A stretch of 12,893 nt of DNA from an uncultured Ignavibacteria bacterium (GTDB lineage Bacteria; Bacteroidota; Ignavibacteria; Ignavibacteriales; Melioribacteraceae), in NCBI GenBank assembly GCA_937930275.1, contig CALGLM010000007.1, forward strand, positions 1 through 12,893. The letters are read 5' to 3'. Within the stretch, counting starts at the first letter, position 1; each line of letters opens with the position of its first letter. The position numbers were made by a program, and so were the translations under genes. Positions 1-6,731 of the stretch are shown here, one piece after another. Below the pieces are notes generated by a model. The model had not been told where the DNA came from, made no database searches, and was given only the letters and a program-made list of their open reading frames with translations.

Positions 1-33
1 ACACTCTTTCCCTACACGACGCTCTTCCGATCT
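1..33 (+). other. Illumina TruSeq read-1 adapter left on the contig end
   Basis: These 33 bases are identical to the Illumina TruSeq universal/read-1 sequencing primer as I know it. They begin ACACTCTTTCCCTACACG and end GCTCTTCCGATCT. They are synthetic library sequence that was not trimmed before assembly, so genomic sequence begins at about base 34 and the contig ends there. The reverse-strand CLC reading frame stays open through the adapter and would gain an artificial tail containing GRASCRERV, which must not be annotated as protein. Confidence 0.97.
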
Positions 34-889
34 CAGGAGTTAGAAAAGGTTTTATTTTGACTTTTTTGGAAAACCAAAATTCGGTATAAAAAAGCGAACG
101 AACAAATAAAAACGAAAATATACCGCATAAAACTCCCAACAAGGGGAATAAAAAATACTCGGAATATGAACTAACGGAATACTCGGGAATAAATAATCCA
201 AGTGAATAAGGGTCAAAAAGTTTTGATGTAATAGCACCCATTAACGAAGCGGTAATAATAGCCGAAAAGCGAGAGAACGGTAACTCAATAGCTAATACTT
301 CAACAACAAAAACTGCTCCGGCAATGGGAGTATTAAAAGCAGCGGAAATACCTGCCGCCACTCCGCAGGCTACAATTATTCTAAGTTTATCACCGGTAAG
401 TTTAAATAATTGTCCCAATGTACTTGCAATACTTGCAGCAACTTGGATAATAGGAGTTTCACGACCGGCAGAAGCACCCGAGCTTAATGTTATTGAAGTA
501 GCCAATGACTTTGTTATAACAGTTCGCGGTATAATTCTACCGCCTCTAAAAAGCATAGCCGATAATATACTATGAAAGCTTATTCCTTTAGACTCGTTGA
601 AGAAATAATATAAAGGAACTAATATTATGCTTCCTAAAATGGGGATTAATAATCTATTATACCATTCTGAATTAGTGATGTTATCGGAAATAGATCCTGT
701 ACCGGGAAATAAAAAATTTGAAAGACTTATAATTAAACTTCTTATTCCTATTGCCGTAAAGCCTACAATAATTCCAAGGAAAAAGGCAAGAATTATGATA
801 AACATATCCTCGCTAATCTTAAGCTTTTCCAATAAATGTCGTAGCTTGCGAGACGGAGCAGTATAAAGATTTTTAAGTGCAGAACTCAA
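34..889 (-). CDS. CLC-family chloride channel or Cl-/H+ antiporter, 3' truncated by contig end
   Basis: This is an integral inner-membrane anion channel or exchanger of the CLC (voltage-gated chloride channel) family. About 285 codons are present. The reverse-strand translation shows GRETP at about residues 142-146, which corresponds to the family's GREGP motif and carries the gating glutamate (E144). It is followed by AFNTPIAGAVFVVEVL, typical of the next helices. The last genomic residues, KIKPFLTP, fit the start of the helix that usually reads KPALGG. The second half, including the GxFxP motif and any cytoplasmic CBS domains, is missing. The usual GSGIP selectivity motif is not evident: the matching stretch reads SKGISFHS. 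A stop codon lies directly before the TTG at 889-887, so either this TTG or a later codon (the first ATG is 805-803) is the start. The TTG is preferred because family members carry a short cytoplasmic N-terminus, but no strong ribosome binding site is visible. The gene is divergent from the lipoprotein gene at 1031. Confidence 0.88.
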
Positions 890-1030
890 TTAAAAGCCGC
901 CAAATAATTATATATTTTAATATAACAAATTTTAACGAATATTTTAAATATTATACGCAAAAAATGTACTTAAAATAAAGTTTGTAGTTATTATATTTGG
1001 AATACAAAAATCAACTTAAATGGGGAAGTT
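890..1030. promoter_or_regulatory. Divergent intergenic region; candidate Bacteroidota-type -7 element at 992-999
   Basis: This AT-rich gap separates the divergent CLC and TlpA-lipoprotein genes and should carry promoters for both. TATATTTG at 992-999 fits the Bacteroidota housekeeping -7 pattern TAnnTTTG, read toward the lipoprotein gene. A TTTG at 981-984 is too close to serve as the matching -33 box, so the call rests on one half-site. Short perfect AT palindromes such as TATATTTTAATATA at 911-924 are expected by chance at this base composition. GGGGA at 1022-1026 is a plausible ribosome binding site for the ATG at 1031. Confidence 0.3.
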
Positions 1031-2914
1031 ATGAAAATAAAAACAATGTATTTCTTTTTATTATTATCGTTAGCATTGGTTGCCTGCAGCGGAAATAAAC
1101 CTGCACCTCAATTCGCTTTTGCGCCTGATAAACCAAAAGCAGGTGAATTAATTACTTTAAGATATAATCCTGATAGTACTTCGTTAAAAGATTGCAAAGT
1201 GATTAAGGGGTTTGTGTATTTTTATGACAAAGATTTAATTAAAACAGTTGAAGGTACGTTAAAAAATGAAGACGGGGTTTTTAAAGGTACTTTTGAAATT
1301 CCTGATACAGCAAAAGGGTTAGTTGCTAAATTTACGGATGAAGAAGGGACTATTACCGATAATAATAATGGTAAAGGGTATGTAGTAAATCTATATGATA
1401 AAGACGGAAAAATTTTGGCAGGTTCTGAAGCAGGGTTAGCGTATTGTTATGCTAATTGGGGATATTACTTGGATATGGAAACTGATAGAGAATTAGCTTT
1501 TAGTTTATTTAATAGCGAGTTTTCAAAAAACCCTAAATTAAAAGAGCATTTTTTAGATACTTATCTTTTTTTAATTAATAGGCTAAATAGTGCCGAAGCA
1601 GAAGGGAAAATTAATTCCGAACTTTCTGCTTACGAAGGAAAATCCGATTTATCGGAAAAAGTTCTTGTTAGTTTTGTAACATGGTATAATAAATTTAATA
1701 ATCCTAAAGCAAAAGAATATGAAGTTAAACTATCCGAAAAGTATCCTCAATCGGAATTTTTCCAATCTAAAAAGTATTCCGAGTTTAGAGAAGCAAGTTT
1801 GGAAAACAAAATAAAAATTACTGAGGCGTTTGAGAAGAATTTTCCTAATAGCGAGTATACGGAAGGAATGTACGGAAGAATTTTGCTTGAAATGGTGCAA
1901 AACGGAAAAATTGAAGAAGCTGAAAAATTCGGTTTAACTTATAAAAATAAAATAGGCGTTACCAGATTTTTGCAAGTAGTTGAAATATTAACCGGTTCGG
2001 CAGAATATAAAGACGCTGCTATAACTTTTGCAAATTATGCTATTGAAAAAGCAGAAGTAGATTTAGACACAAAAACTGCAGAAGTTCCTGAATATTTTTC
2101 TGCCGAAGAATGGGCAAAATCGTTAAATGGTTCATTAGGTTATGCTAAATACAGTTTGGCTTTAGTACAAAAAGAGTTGAATAGTGAAGATGCTTTTGCT
2201 AATTTTAAAGCCGCTTACGAATTAACTTTGGGCAAAGAGCCTGAAATTAATTTAACTTATGCAAAAGAATTGGTTAAAATCGGTAAAAATGAAGAAGCAC
2301 AAACAATATTGGAAAAAGATGCAAAGTTAGGAAAATTAAATGAGGACGGAGAAGCAACTTTAAAGGCTGCATATACTGCAAATAAAAAAAATGATATAAG
2401 CTTTGAAAAATATTTAAAGGACTTAAAATCGGTTGCAAATGCCGAAATGATAGCAAAAATTAAAAACAATTTAGTTAATTTACCGGCGCCGGATTTTAAA
2501 CTTGCAGATGCAGACGGAAAAATTGTATCGCTTGCGGAATTAAAAGGCAAGGTAGTAGTTATTGATTTTTGGGCAACTTGGTGTGGTCCTTGTATGAGTT
2601 CTTTCCCGGGAATGAAAACTGCTGTAACAAAATATGCGACTGATAAAGAAGTAAAGTTTTTATTTATTAACGTTTGGGAAAATGTTGATAATAAATTGGA
2701 AAACGTTAAAGAATTTTTAAAGAAAACCGGATATCCTTTTACGGTATTGTTAGATTTGGATAATAAAGTTGTAGAAAGTTATAAAGTTACCGGAATACCA
2801 ACAAAAATATTTATTGATAAGAAGGGGAATATTAGATATAAAAGCGTAGGCTTTGGCGGTAACCCTGATGAAATGGTTACGGAAATTGAAAATATAATAA
2901 GTTTAATAAAATAA
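1031..2914 (+). CDS. Large lipoprotein with C-terminal TlpA/ResA-like thioredoxin domain
   Basis: This is probably a lipid-anchored periplasmic or outer-membrane thiol-disulfide oxidoreductase. The N-terminus is a lipoprotein signal peptide: a charged start, the hydrophobic stretch FFLLLSLAL and the lipobox LVAC, with the lipidated cysteine at residue 19. Residues of about 25-130 look beta-rich and may be an immunoglobulin-like domain. Residues of about 135-470 are mostly charged amphipathic helices resembling TPR or solenoid repeats. From about 485 to the end is an AhpC/TSA-Redoxin/TlpA fold, with the entry APDFKLADADGK, the active site WATWCGPC (C518 and C521) and the cis-proline motif GIPT (P590). 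All parts needed for redox activity are present. At 627 residues it is much longer than a simple TlpA or ResA (about 150-200), but long multidomain versions are common in Bacteroidota. The substrate is unknown. Start ATG 1031 is preceded by GGGGA four bases upstream. A terminator follows the stop. Confidence 0.9.
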   Translation: MKIKTMYFFLLLSLALVACSGNKPAPQFAFAPDKPKAGELITLRYNPDSTSLKDCKVIKGFVYFYDKDLIKTVEGTLKNEDGVFKGTFEIPDTAKGLVAKFTDEEGTITDNNNGKGYVVNLYDKDGKILAGSEAGLAYCYANWGYYLDMETDRELAFSLFNSEFSKNPKLKEHFLDTYLFLINRLNSAEAEGKINSELSAYEGKSDLSEKVLVSFVTWYNKFNNPKAKEYEVKLSEKYPQSEFFQSKKYSEFREASLENKIKITEAFEKNFPNSEYTEGMYGRILLEMVQNGKIEEAEKFGLTYKNKIGVTRFLQVVEILTGSAEYKDAAITFANYAIEKAEVDLDTKTAEVPEYFSAEEWAKSLNGSLGYAKYSLALVQKELNSEDAFANFKAAYELTLGKEPEINLTYAKELVKIGKNEEAQTILEKDAKLGKLNEDGEATLKAAYTANKKNDISFEKYLKDLKSVANAEMIAKIKNNLVNLPAPDFKLADADGKIVSLAELKGKVVVIDFWATWCGPCMSSFPGMKTAVTKYATDKEVKFLFINVWENVDNKLENVKEFLKKTGYPFTVLLDLDNKVVESYKVTGIPTKIFIDKKGNIRYKSVGFGGNPDEMVTEIENIISLIK

Positions 2915-2922
2915 TTTCTATT

Positions 2923-2946
2923 GGGGGGGATTATTTCCCCCCTTTT
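2923..2946 (+). terminator. Intrinsic terminator after the TlpA-like lipoprotein gene
   Basis: A run of seven G (2923-2929), a short AT loop and a run of six C (2937-2942) form a six-pair G:C stem, followed directly by TTTT. It starts eight bases after the stop codon. The T-tract is short, so termination may be partial. The next gene begins only about 14 bases after the T-tract. Confidence 0.8.
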
Positions 2947-2959
2947 CACAAAATAGTAT

Positions 2960-3184
2960 ATGATAAAAAAGATTAGTATTAGCATCTTACTTGCCGTAAT
3001 GGCAATAATTTTAAGCGTGTTTGTTGTAATTGCGCTTAGCGAAGGAGTAATACACGGAAGATTTGACGGAAAAGTATATCAACAAACTGCACCTTTGCAA
3101 TATTGGGCTGCTATATTGTTGCAATTTACAATTATAGGTATGCTTTTGTTTATGATTGTTAAAATTTGGAACAGTAAAAAGTAA
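2960..3184 (+). CDS. Small membrane protein of unknown function with two predicted helices
   Basis: I do not recognise this 74-residue protein. It has two hydrophobic segments, at about residues 5-27 (IS..LLAVMAIILSVFVVIAL) and 47-68 (YWAAILLQFTIIGMLLFMIV). A polar linker of about 20 residues with EGVIHGRFDGKVYQQT joins them, and the C-terminus is lysine-rich (WNSKK). The positive-inside rule suggests both ends are cytoplasmic and the linker is periplasmic. The first segment could instead be an uncleaved signal anchor. No enzyme motif is visible. The stop is five bases before the mntP start, so the two genes are probably translated from one transcript. A role linked to metal or membrane homeostasis is possible only by association. 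No strong ribosome binding site precedes the ATG, but the uninterrupted hydrophobic pattern and tight packing support a real gene. Confidence 0.7.
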   Translation: MIKKISISILLAVMAIILSVFVVIALSEGVIHGRFDGKVYQQTAPLQYWAAILLQFTIIGMLLFMIVKIWNSKK

Positions 3185-3189
3185 AATAA

Positions 3190-3750
3190 ATGAGTTTGAT
3201 TGAAATTATATTTATAGCCATAGGGCTTGCGGCAGATGCTTTTGCCGTTTCGGTTGCAGTAGGTTCTTCCGGTATTGCACCGGATAAAAGATCATCGGTT
3301 CGTTTATCATTTCATTTGGGGTTATTTCAGTTTTTTATGCCGATTCTCGGTTGGTTTGCAGGTAGTAAAATATCAAATTATATCCAGTCAATAGATCATT
3401 GGATTGCTTTTGTAATTTTATCTTACATAGGCGGTAAAATGATAATTGAAAGCAGAAAAAAAGAAGACGACCGAATAATAAAAAATCTAACTAAAGGTTG
3501 GTCGATGGTTATGATTTCTACTGCTACAAGTATTGATGCCCTTGCTACCGGTTTTAGTCTTGCGTTTTTACGTATTACAATTTTTTATCCAGCTTTATTA
3601 ATCGGTATAATTACATTTATTCTTTCGTTTATTGGTTATAGAGGAGGTAAAAAATTAAAAAATAAATTCGGAAACAAAGTTGAGTTTTTAGGAGGCACTG
3701 TTTTATGTTTTGTGGGCATAAAAATATTATTTGAACACTTAACCGGATAG
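3190..3750 (+). CDS. mntP: Manganese efflux pump MntP (DUF204 family)
   Basis: MntP exports Mn2+ across the inner membrane and protects against manganese excess. The 186-residue product matches the usual family length (about 190) and shows six hydrophobic segments arranged as two related halves. Each half carries the family's acidic motif: LAADAFAVSVAVG with D16 in helix 1, and TSIDALATGFSLAFL with D116 in the second half. Those positions agree with the functionally important aspartates of the E. coli protein. The cytoplasmic loop at about residues 88-103 is strongly charged (ESRKKEDDR). The start is the ATG five bases after the preceding small membrane gene. No clear Shine-Dalgarno sequence is seen, which fits translational coupling. 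There is no room upstream for a yybP-ykoY manganese riboswitch between the terminator at 2946 and the gene at 2960, so regulation is not visible here. Confidence 0.93.
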   Translation: MSLIEIIFIAIGLAADAFAVSVAVGSSGIAPDKRSSVRLSFHLGLFQFFMPILGWFAGSKISNYIQSIDHWIAFVILSYIGGKMIIESRKKEDDRIIKNLTKGWSMVMISTATSIDALATGFSLAFLRITIFYPALLIGIITFILSFIGYRGGKKLKNKFGNKVEFLGGTVLCFVGIKILFEHLTG

Positions 3751-3786
3751 AACTAATTTGAAATAATTTTGGTTAAGGGGATAAAC

Positions 3787-3791
3787 GGAGG
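3787..3791 (+). promoter_or_regulatory. Ribosome binding site that fixes the receptor start
   Basis: GGAGG lies four bases before the ATG at 3796. It supports that ATG over the in-frame TTG at 3769, because the nine extra residues from the TTG (containing KGINGG) would be placed in front of a normal signal peptide. Confidence 0.75.
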
Positions 3792-3795
3792 AATT

Positions 3796-6072
3796 ATGAA
3801 AATTTATCTGAGTTTATTGTTTATACTCTTTTTTACAATTAATAATTATGCCCAAACGGGTTCTATTACCGGTAAAGTAGTTGATAAATCAACTCGTGAA
3901 CCTTTACCTGGGGTCAATATTAAAATTCTGGGAACGGATTTAGGGGCTTCGGGAAATATTGACGGAGAATTTGAAATAAAAGGAGTAAAAGTCGGTACAT
4001 ACTCCGTACAAGCATCTTTTATCGGTTATAATACAGAAGTTAAAACCGATGTAATTATAAGTAGTGCAAAACCGGTACAACTACTATTCGAACTTTCGGA
4101 ATCCGTTATTCAATTGCAGGGTGTAACTGTCACTTCGGGCTTTTTTAAGAATATTCCCACAGAAGTTACAAGTATTTCAATGCTTAATTATGAAGAGATG
4201 AGACGATCACCCGGGGGCTTTGAAGATGTTGTTAGGGCTTTATCGGTACTACCGGGAGTGGCACAGGCAAGTGCCGGCAGAAACGACTTAGTGGTTAGAG
4301 GTGGAGCGCCGAGTGAAAATCTCTTTTTAGTTGACGGTTTTGTTGTACCAAATATTAACCATTTTGGCAGTCAAGGGGCAACCGGAGGTCCTTTAAGTTT
4401 TATCAATTTGGATTATGTAAGTGATATATCATTTTCTACCGGTGGTTTTTCGGCAGTTTACGGAGATAAATTGAGTTCGGTTTTAAGTATTAACTTAAAA
4501 GACGGTCGTAAAGACAGATTAGGAGGAAAAGCTTTAATTTCTGCAACTCAGTTCGGTCTAAACTTAGAAGGACCGGTAACTCAATCATCAAATTTTGTTT
4601 TTTCGGTTAGAAGAAGTTATTTGGATTTTATTTTTAATGCTGCCGGCTTTGGGTTTGTTCCGGAGTATTATGACGTTTTAACTAAATATTCCAACGATAT
4701 ATCAAAAAATGATAAACTTACATTTTTATTTGTCGGTGCATTTGACAGAGTTAAATTTAATAATGATACAAGAGAAAATGTAATTGATAATTCAAGAATA
4801 TTAGCTTCTAATCAAAATCAATATGTAGCAGGGGTATCTTATAGAAGACTATTCGGAAAAGGATATTATACTGTAAGTTTAAGTAGGAATTACGTTAATT
4901 ATGATACCTTTCAAAAAGATACAATGTTTAATCCTATTTTTTTAAACAAATCTACAGAAGCAGAAAACGAGTTAAAAGCAGAAATTCTTTATAAAATTAA
5001 AGGGAAAGCAGAAATTAGTTTAGGAGTATCGGCAAAACTAATTAAATTTAACGCAGATATTTTATTCCCCGAAAATTTTGTAACCACTTTTGGTGACATT
5101 CTTCCGGTTAATAGCATTTCGGAAGATGGATATTTCCACAAGTATGCTGCATTTATGCAATATGGCAATGTATGGTTTAGCAAACTAAGATTTAACTTAG
5201 GCATAAGAGGAGACTACTTTAGCGAAATTAACAATAATTTTTATTTATCTCCTCGTTTATCTCTTTCTTATCCTATAACAGAATTAACAAATATAAGTTT
5301 TAGTACTGGTATATATAATCAATTTCCAAGTTATATTTGGCTTGTCGGAGATAAACAAAATAAAAATTTAGATGCTATAAAAGTAGAACAATACGTTTTG
5401 GGTATTGAACACCAACTAAGAAATGATATGAAAGTAAAATTAGAGGGATTTTACAAAAATTATAGGAATTATCCGACAAGCGTATTGCGCCCATATTTGG
5501 TTTTAGCTAATACCGGTGCAGGCTTTGCCGGTAGCGATGACAATTTTGCTTCGTTTGGTTTAGAACCGTTAGTGAGTGTTGGTAAAGGATTTTCCAGAGG
5601 GGCAGAACTTTCTGTACAGAAAAAAGCCTCTGACGTACCACATTATGCATTGGTAAGTTTAACATACAGTCAAACAGAATATACTTCATTAAACGGCTTA
5701 ACATACCCGGGTACTTACGATCAAACTTGGATTTTTAATTTAAGCGCAGGTTATGTTTTTAACGAAAACTATCAAATGGGTATTAAATTTCGCTTATCAA
5801 CAGGTTCGCCTTACACACCGTTTGAATTAAACGGAACACAGTTGGTTTCAAATTACAATGATAGTAGGTTACCACTTAATCATAGTTTGGATTTAAGGGT
5901 CGAAAGGCGCTGGAATTTTGCAACCACGGGATTAATTGTTTATCTGGACATTCAAAACATTTATAATAGAAAAAACCGGACATCGATACGTTGGGACTAT
6001 GAAAAAAACAAAGTAAAAGATGAATCATCAATTGGAATTCTACCTTCTATAGGTGTTAGTCTTGAATTCTAA
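3796..6072 (+). CDS. TonB-dependent outer-membrane receptor with carboxypeptidase-regulatory-like N-terminal domain
   Basis: This is an outer-membrane transporter that takes up a large substrate using energy passed from the inner membrane through TonB. The 758-residue product starts with a signal peptide (MKIYLSLLFILFF..NNYAQ, predicted cleavage after residue 20). Residues of about 22-105 form a CarboxypepD_reg-like beta domain, with GSITGKVVDKSTREPLPGVN and later GYNTEV, typical of Bacteroidota receptors. A plug domain follows at about 115-235, with EDVVRALSVLPGV, LVVRGGAPSENLFLVDG and FSAVYGDKLSSVL. The remainder is a beta barrel of alternating aromatic and polar strands that ends in phenylalanine (GVSLEF), the usual C-terminal signal for barrel insertion. 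No SusD partner lies next to it, so a SusC-type glycan role is not supported and the substrate is unknown. It begins 45 bases after mntP and could be co-transcribed. No clear terminator follows, only palindromic repeats. Confidence 0.93.
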   Translation: MKIYLSLLFILFFTINNYAQTGSITGKVVDKSTREPLPGVNIKILGTDLGASGNIDGEFEIKGVKVGTYSVQASFIGYNTEVKTDVIISSAKPVQLLFELSESVIQLQGVTVTSGFFKNIPTEVTSISMLNYEEMRRSPGGFEDVVRALSVLPGVAQASAGRNDLVVRGGAPSENLFLVDGFVVPNINHFGSQGATGGPLSFINLDYVSDISFSTGGFSAVYGDKLSSVLSINLKDGRKDRLGGKALISATQFGLNLEGPVTQSSNFVFSVRRSYLDFIFNAAGFGFVPEYYDVLTKYSNDISKNDKLTFLFVGAFDRVKFNNDTRENVIDNSRILASNQNQYVAGVSYRRLFGKGYYTVSLSRNYVNYDTFQKDTMFNPIFLNKSTEAENELKAEILYKIKGKAEISLGVSAKLIKFNADILFPENFVTTFGDILPVNSISEDGYFHKYAAFMQYGNVWFSKLRFNLGIRGDYFSEINNNFYLSPRLSLSYPITELTNISFSTGIYNQFPSYIWLVGDKQNKNLDAIKVEQYVLGIEHQLRNDMKVKLEGFYKNYRNYPTSVLRPYLVLANTGAGFAGSDDNFASFGLEPLVSVGKGFSRGAELSVQKKASDVPHYALVSLTYSQTEYTSLNGLTYPGTYDQTWIFNLSAGYVFNENYQMGIKFRLSTGSPYTPFELNGTQLVSNYNDSRLPLNHSLDLRVERRWNFATTGLIVYLDIQNIYNRKNRTSIRWDYEKNKVKDESSIGILPSIGVSLEF

Positions 6073-6095
6073 TTTTCAATTTTATTCGGACAAAA

Positions 6096-6168
6096 ATAGT
6101 GGAGCACTAACAATTTAGTAACAAACAAACAGGGTAAAATTAATCATTTGATTAATATTAGCCACTAT
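6096..6168. repeat. Nested inverted repeats downstream of the receptor gene
   Basis: ATAGTGG at 6096-6102 pairs perfectly with CCACTAT at 6162-6168. Inside this pair is a perfect palindrome at 6139-6156, ATTAATCA-TT-TGATTAAT, with eight pairs and a two-base spacer. The element starts 24 bases after the receptor stop codon. It could form a two-part RNA structure in the 3' untranslated region, serve as a protein binding site, or be a repeat remnant. There is no T-tract directly after it, so it is not a classic terminator. Confidence 0.5.
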
Positions 6169-6238
6169 AAAGTTGGAATTCATTGTTTTGAATTAAAATA
6201 TTGATTAGAGATGTAAAAGGAAAACTAATCACCCGTAA

Positions 6239-6253
6239 GGGCTGTATCAAAAC
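6239..6253 (+). repeat. Left arm of outer imperfect terminal inverted repeat
   Basis: GGGCTGTATCAAAAC matches, at 13 of 15 positions, the reverse complement of 6732-6747 (GGGGTGTATCAAAAGG). Together they bound a segment of about 509 bp. The GGG(N)TGTATCAAAA pattern resembles insertion-sequence ends, which often begin with GG(G) followed by TGT and end in AAAA. No transposase is present. Confidence 0.5.
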
Positions 6254-6333
6254 AGCTATTTGCTCTTTTTGGAAAAATAATCTTGATTTAGCACATAAAA
6301 TTATTTCTCGGTTATTGTTAACACACTTACCCC

Positions 6334-6369
6334 CCGCCCCTTTTCTAAACTCTATAGAAGTGGTGGCGG
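6334..6369 (+). repeat. GC-rich imperfect hairpin
   Basis: CCGCC at 6334-6338 pairs with GGCGG at 6365-6369. After a one-base bulge and one mismatch, CC..TTTCTA pairs with TAGAAG..GG, leaving a loop of a few bases. In total about 13-14 pairs are possible. It is not followed by a T-tract, so it is a stable stem within the repeat region rather than a terminator. It may belong to the same mobile remnant. Confidence 0.4.
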
Positions 6370-6458
6370 CACTTAGCAACCCGTTGTATAGTAATAAGTT
6401 AAGCATTGTTAGTTGGTACTTTAGGATAAATTGCTACTATTTAAAACGGGAATTAATT

Positions 6459-6474
6459 GGGACAGTATCAAAAC
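6459..6474 (+). repeat. Left arm of inner imperfect terminal inverted repeat
   Basis: GGGACAGTATCAAAAC matches the reverse complement of 6682-6697 (GGGGCAGTATAAAAAG) at 13 of 16 positions. The pair bounds a segment of about 239 bp that lies inside the outer pair and itself contains the 27-nt inverted repeat. Confidence 0.5.
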
Positions 6475-6492
6475 AAAAATGAAACAAAAAAT

Positions 6493-6519
6493 GAACTCAC
6501 CCCTAACTCCTCTCTTGGG
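6493..6519 (+). repeat. Left arm of 27-nt inverted repeat
   Basis: The arm begins GAACTCACCC and ends CCTCTCTTGGG. Its partner at 6618-6644 begins CCCAAGAGAGGG and ends GGGTGAGTTC. Reverse-complemented, the partner matches at 21 of 27 positions, with all six differences in one central block. The whole element spans about 152 bp, with an AT-rich interior of about 98 bp. C-rich ACTCACCC...CTCTC repeats of this style occur as dispersed intergenic repeats in several bacterial groups. Confidence 0.65.
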
Positions 6520-6617
6520 CTGAATACTGATAAGTGAGGGGAATTTAATGACCCATAACTATACTTAATTACTTATATTGTAATCACTTATATGAATATT
6601 GGCGTCATCCCTTTCTT

Positions 6618-6644
6618 CCCAAGAGAGGGAACGAGGGTGAGTTC
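6618..6644 (-). repeat. Right arm of 27-nt inverted repeat
   Basis: This is the partner of 6493-6519, described there. The outer ten bases and the inner eleven bases of each arm are perfectly complementary, and only the central six differ. That would give a cruciform or long RNA stem with one internal loop. Confidence 0.65.
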
Positions 6645-6681
6645 TAATACAATAATATAGCTACTTTATCTTAAAATACTC

Positions 6682-6697
6682 CTTTTTATACTGCCCC
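6682..6697 (-). repeat. Right arm of inner imperfect terminal inverted repeat
   Basis: On the minus strand it reads GGGGCAGTATAAAAAG, the partner of 6459-6474. It differs from the other copies in the core by having GTATAAAAA in place of GTATCAAAA. Confidence 0.45.
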
Positions 6698-6731
6698 GTG
6701 AGTGTTCGTAAATTATTATATGAAAAATAAT

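Noticed and set aside
324..866. Plus-strand open frames at 324-575 and 627-866
   Set aside because: They lie opposite the CLC gene, whose minus-strand translation carries clear family motifs across the same bases.
890..1030. AT palindromes such as TATATTTTAATATA as operators
   Set aside because: Short palindromes made only of A and T are expected by chance in this composition.
2915..3190. Manganese riboswitch (yybP-ykoY) controlling mntP
   Set aside because: The spaces before the small membrane gene and before mntP are too short, and none of the conserved riboswitch sequence is seen.
3769..3795. TTG start for the TonB-dependent receptor
   Set aside because: It would add nine residues before a normal signal peptide, while the ATG at 3796 has GGAGG just upstream.
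6201..6482. Open frame of 93 codons on the plus strand, overlapped by an 82-codon frame on the minus strand (6158-6406)
   Set aside because: No recognisable domain, a start within repeats, no ribosome binding site, and both frames run through the GC-rich hairpin. More likely chance frames in mobile-element debris than genes.
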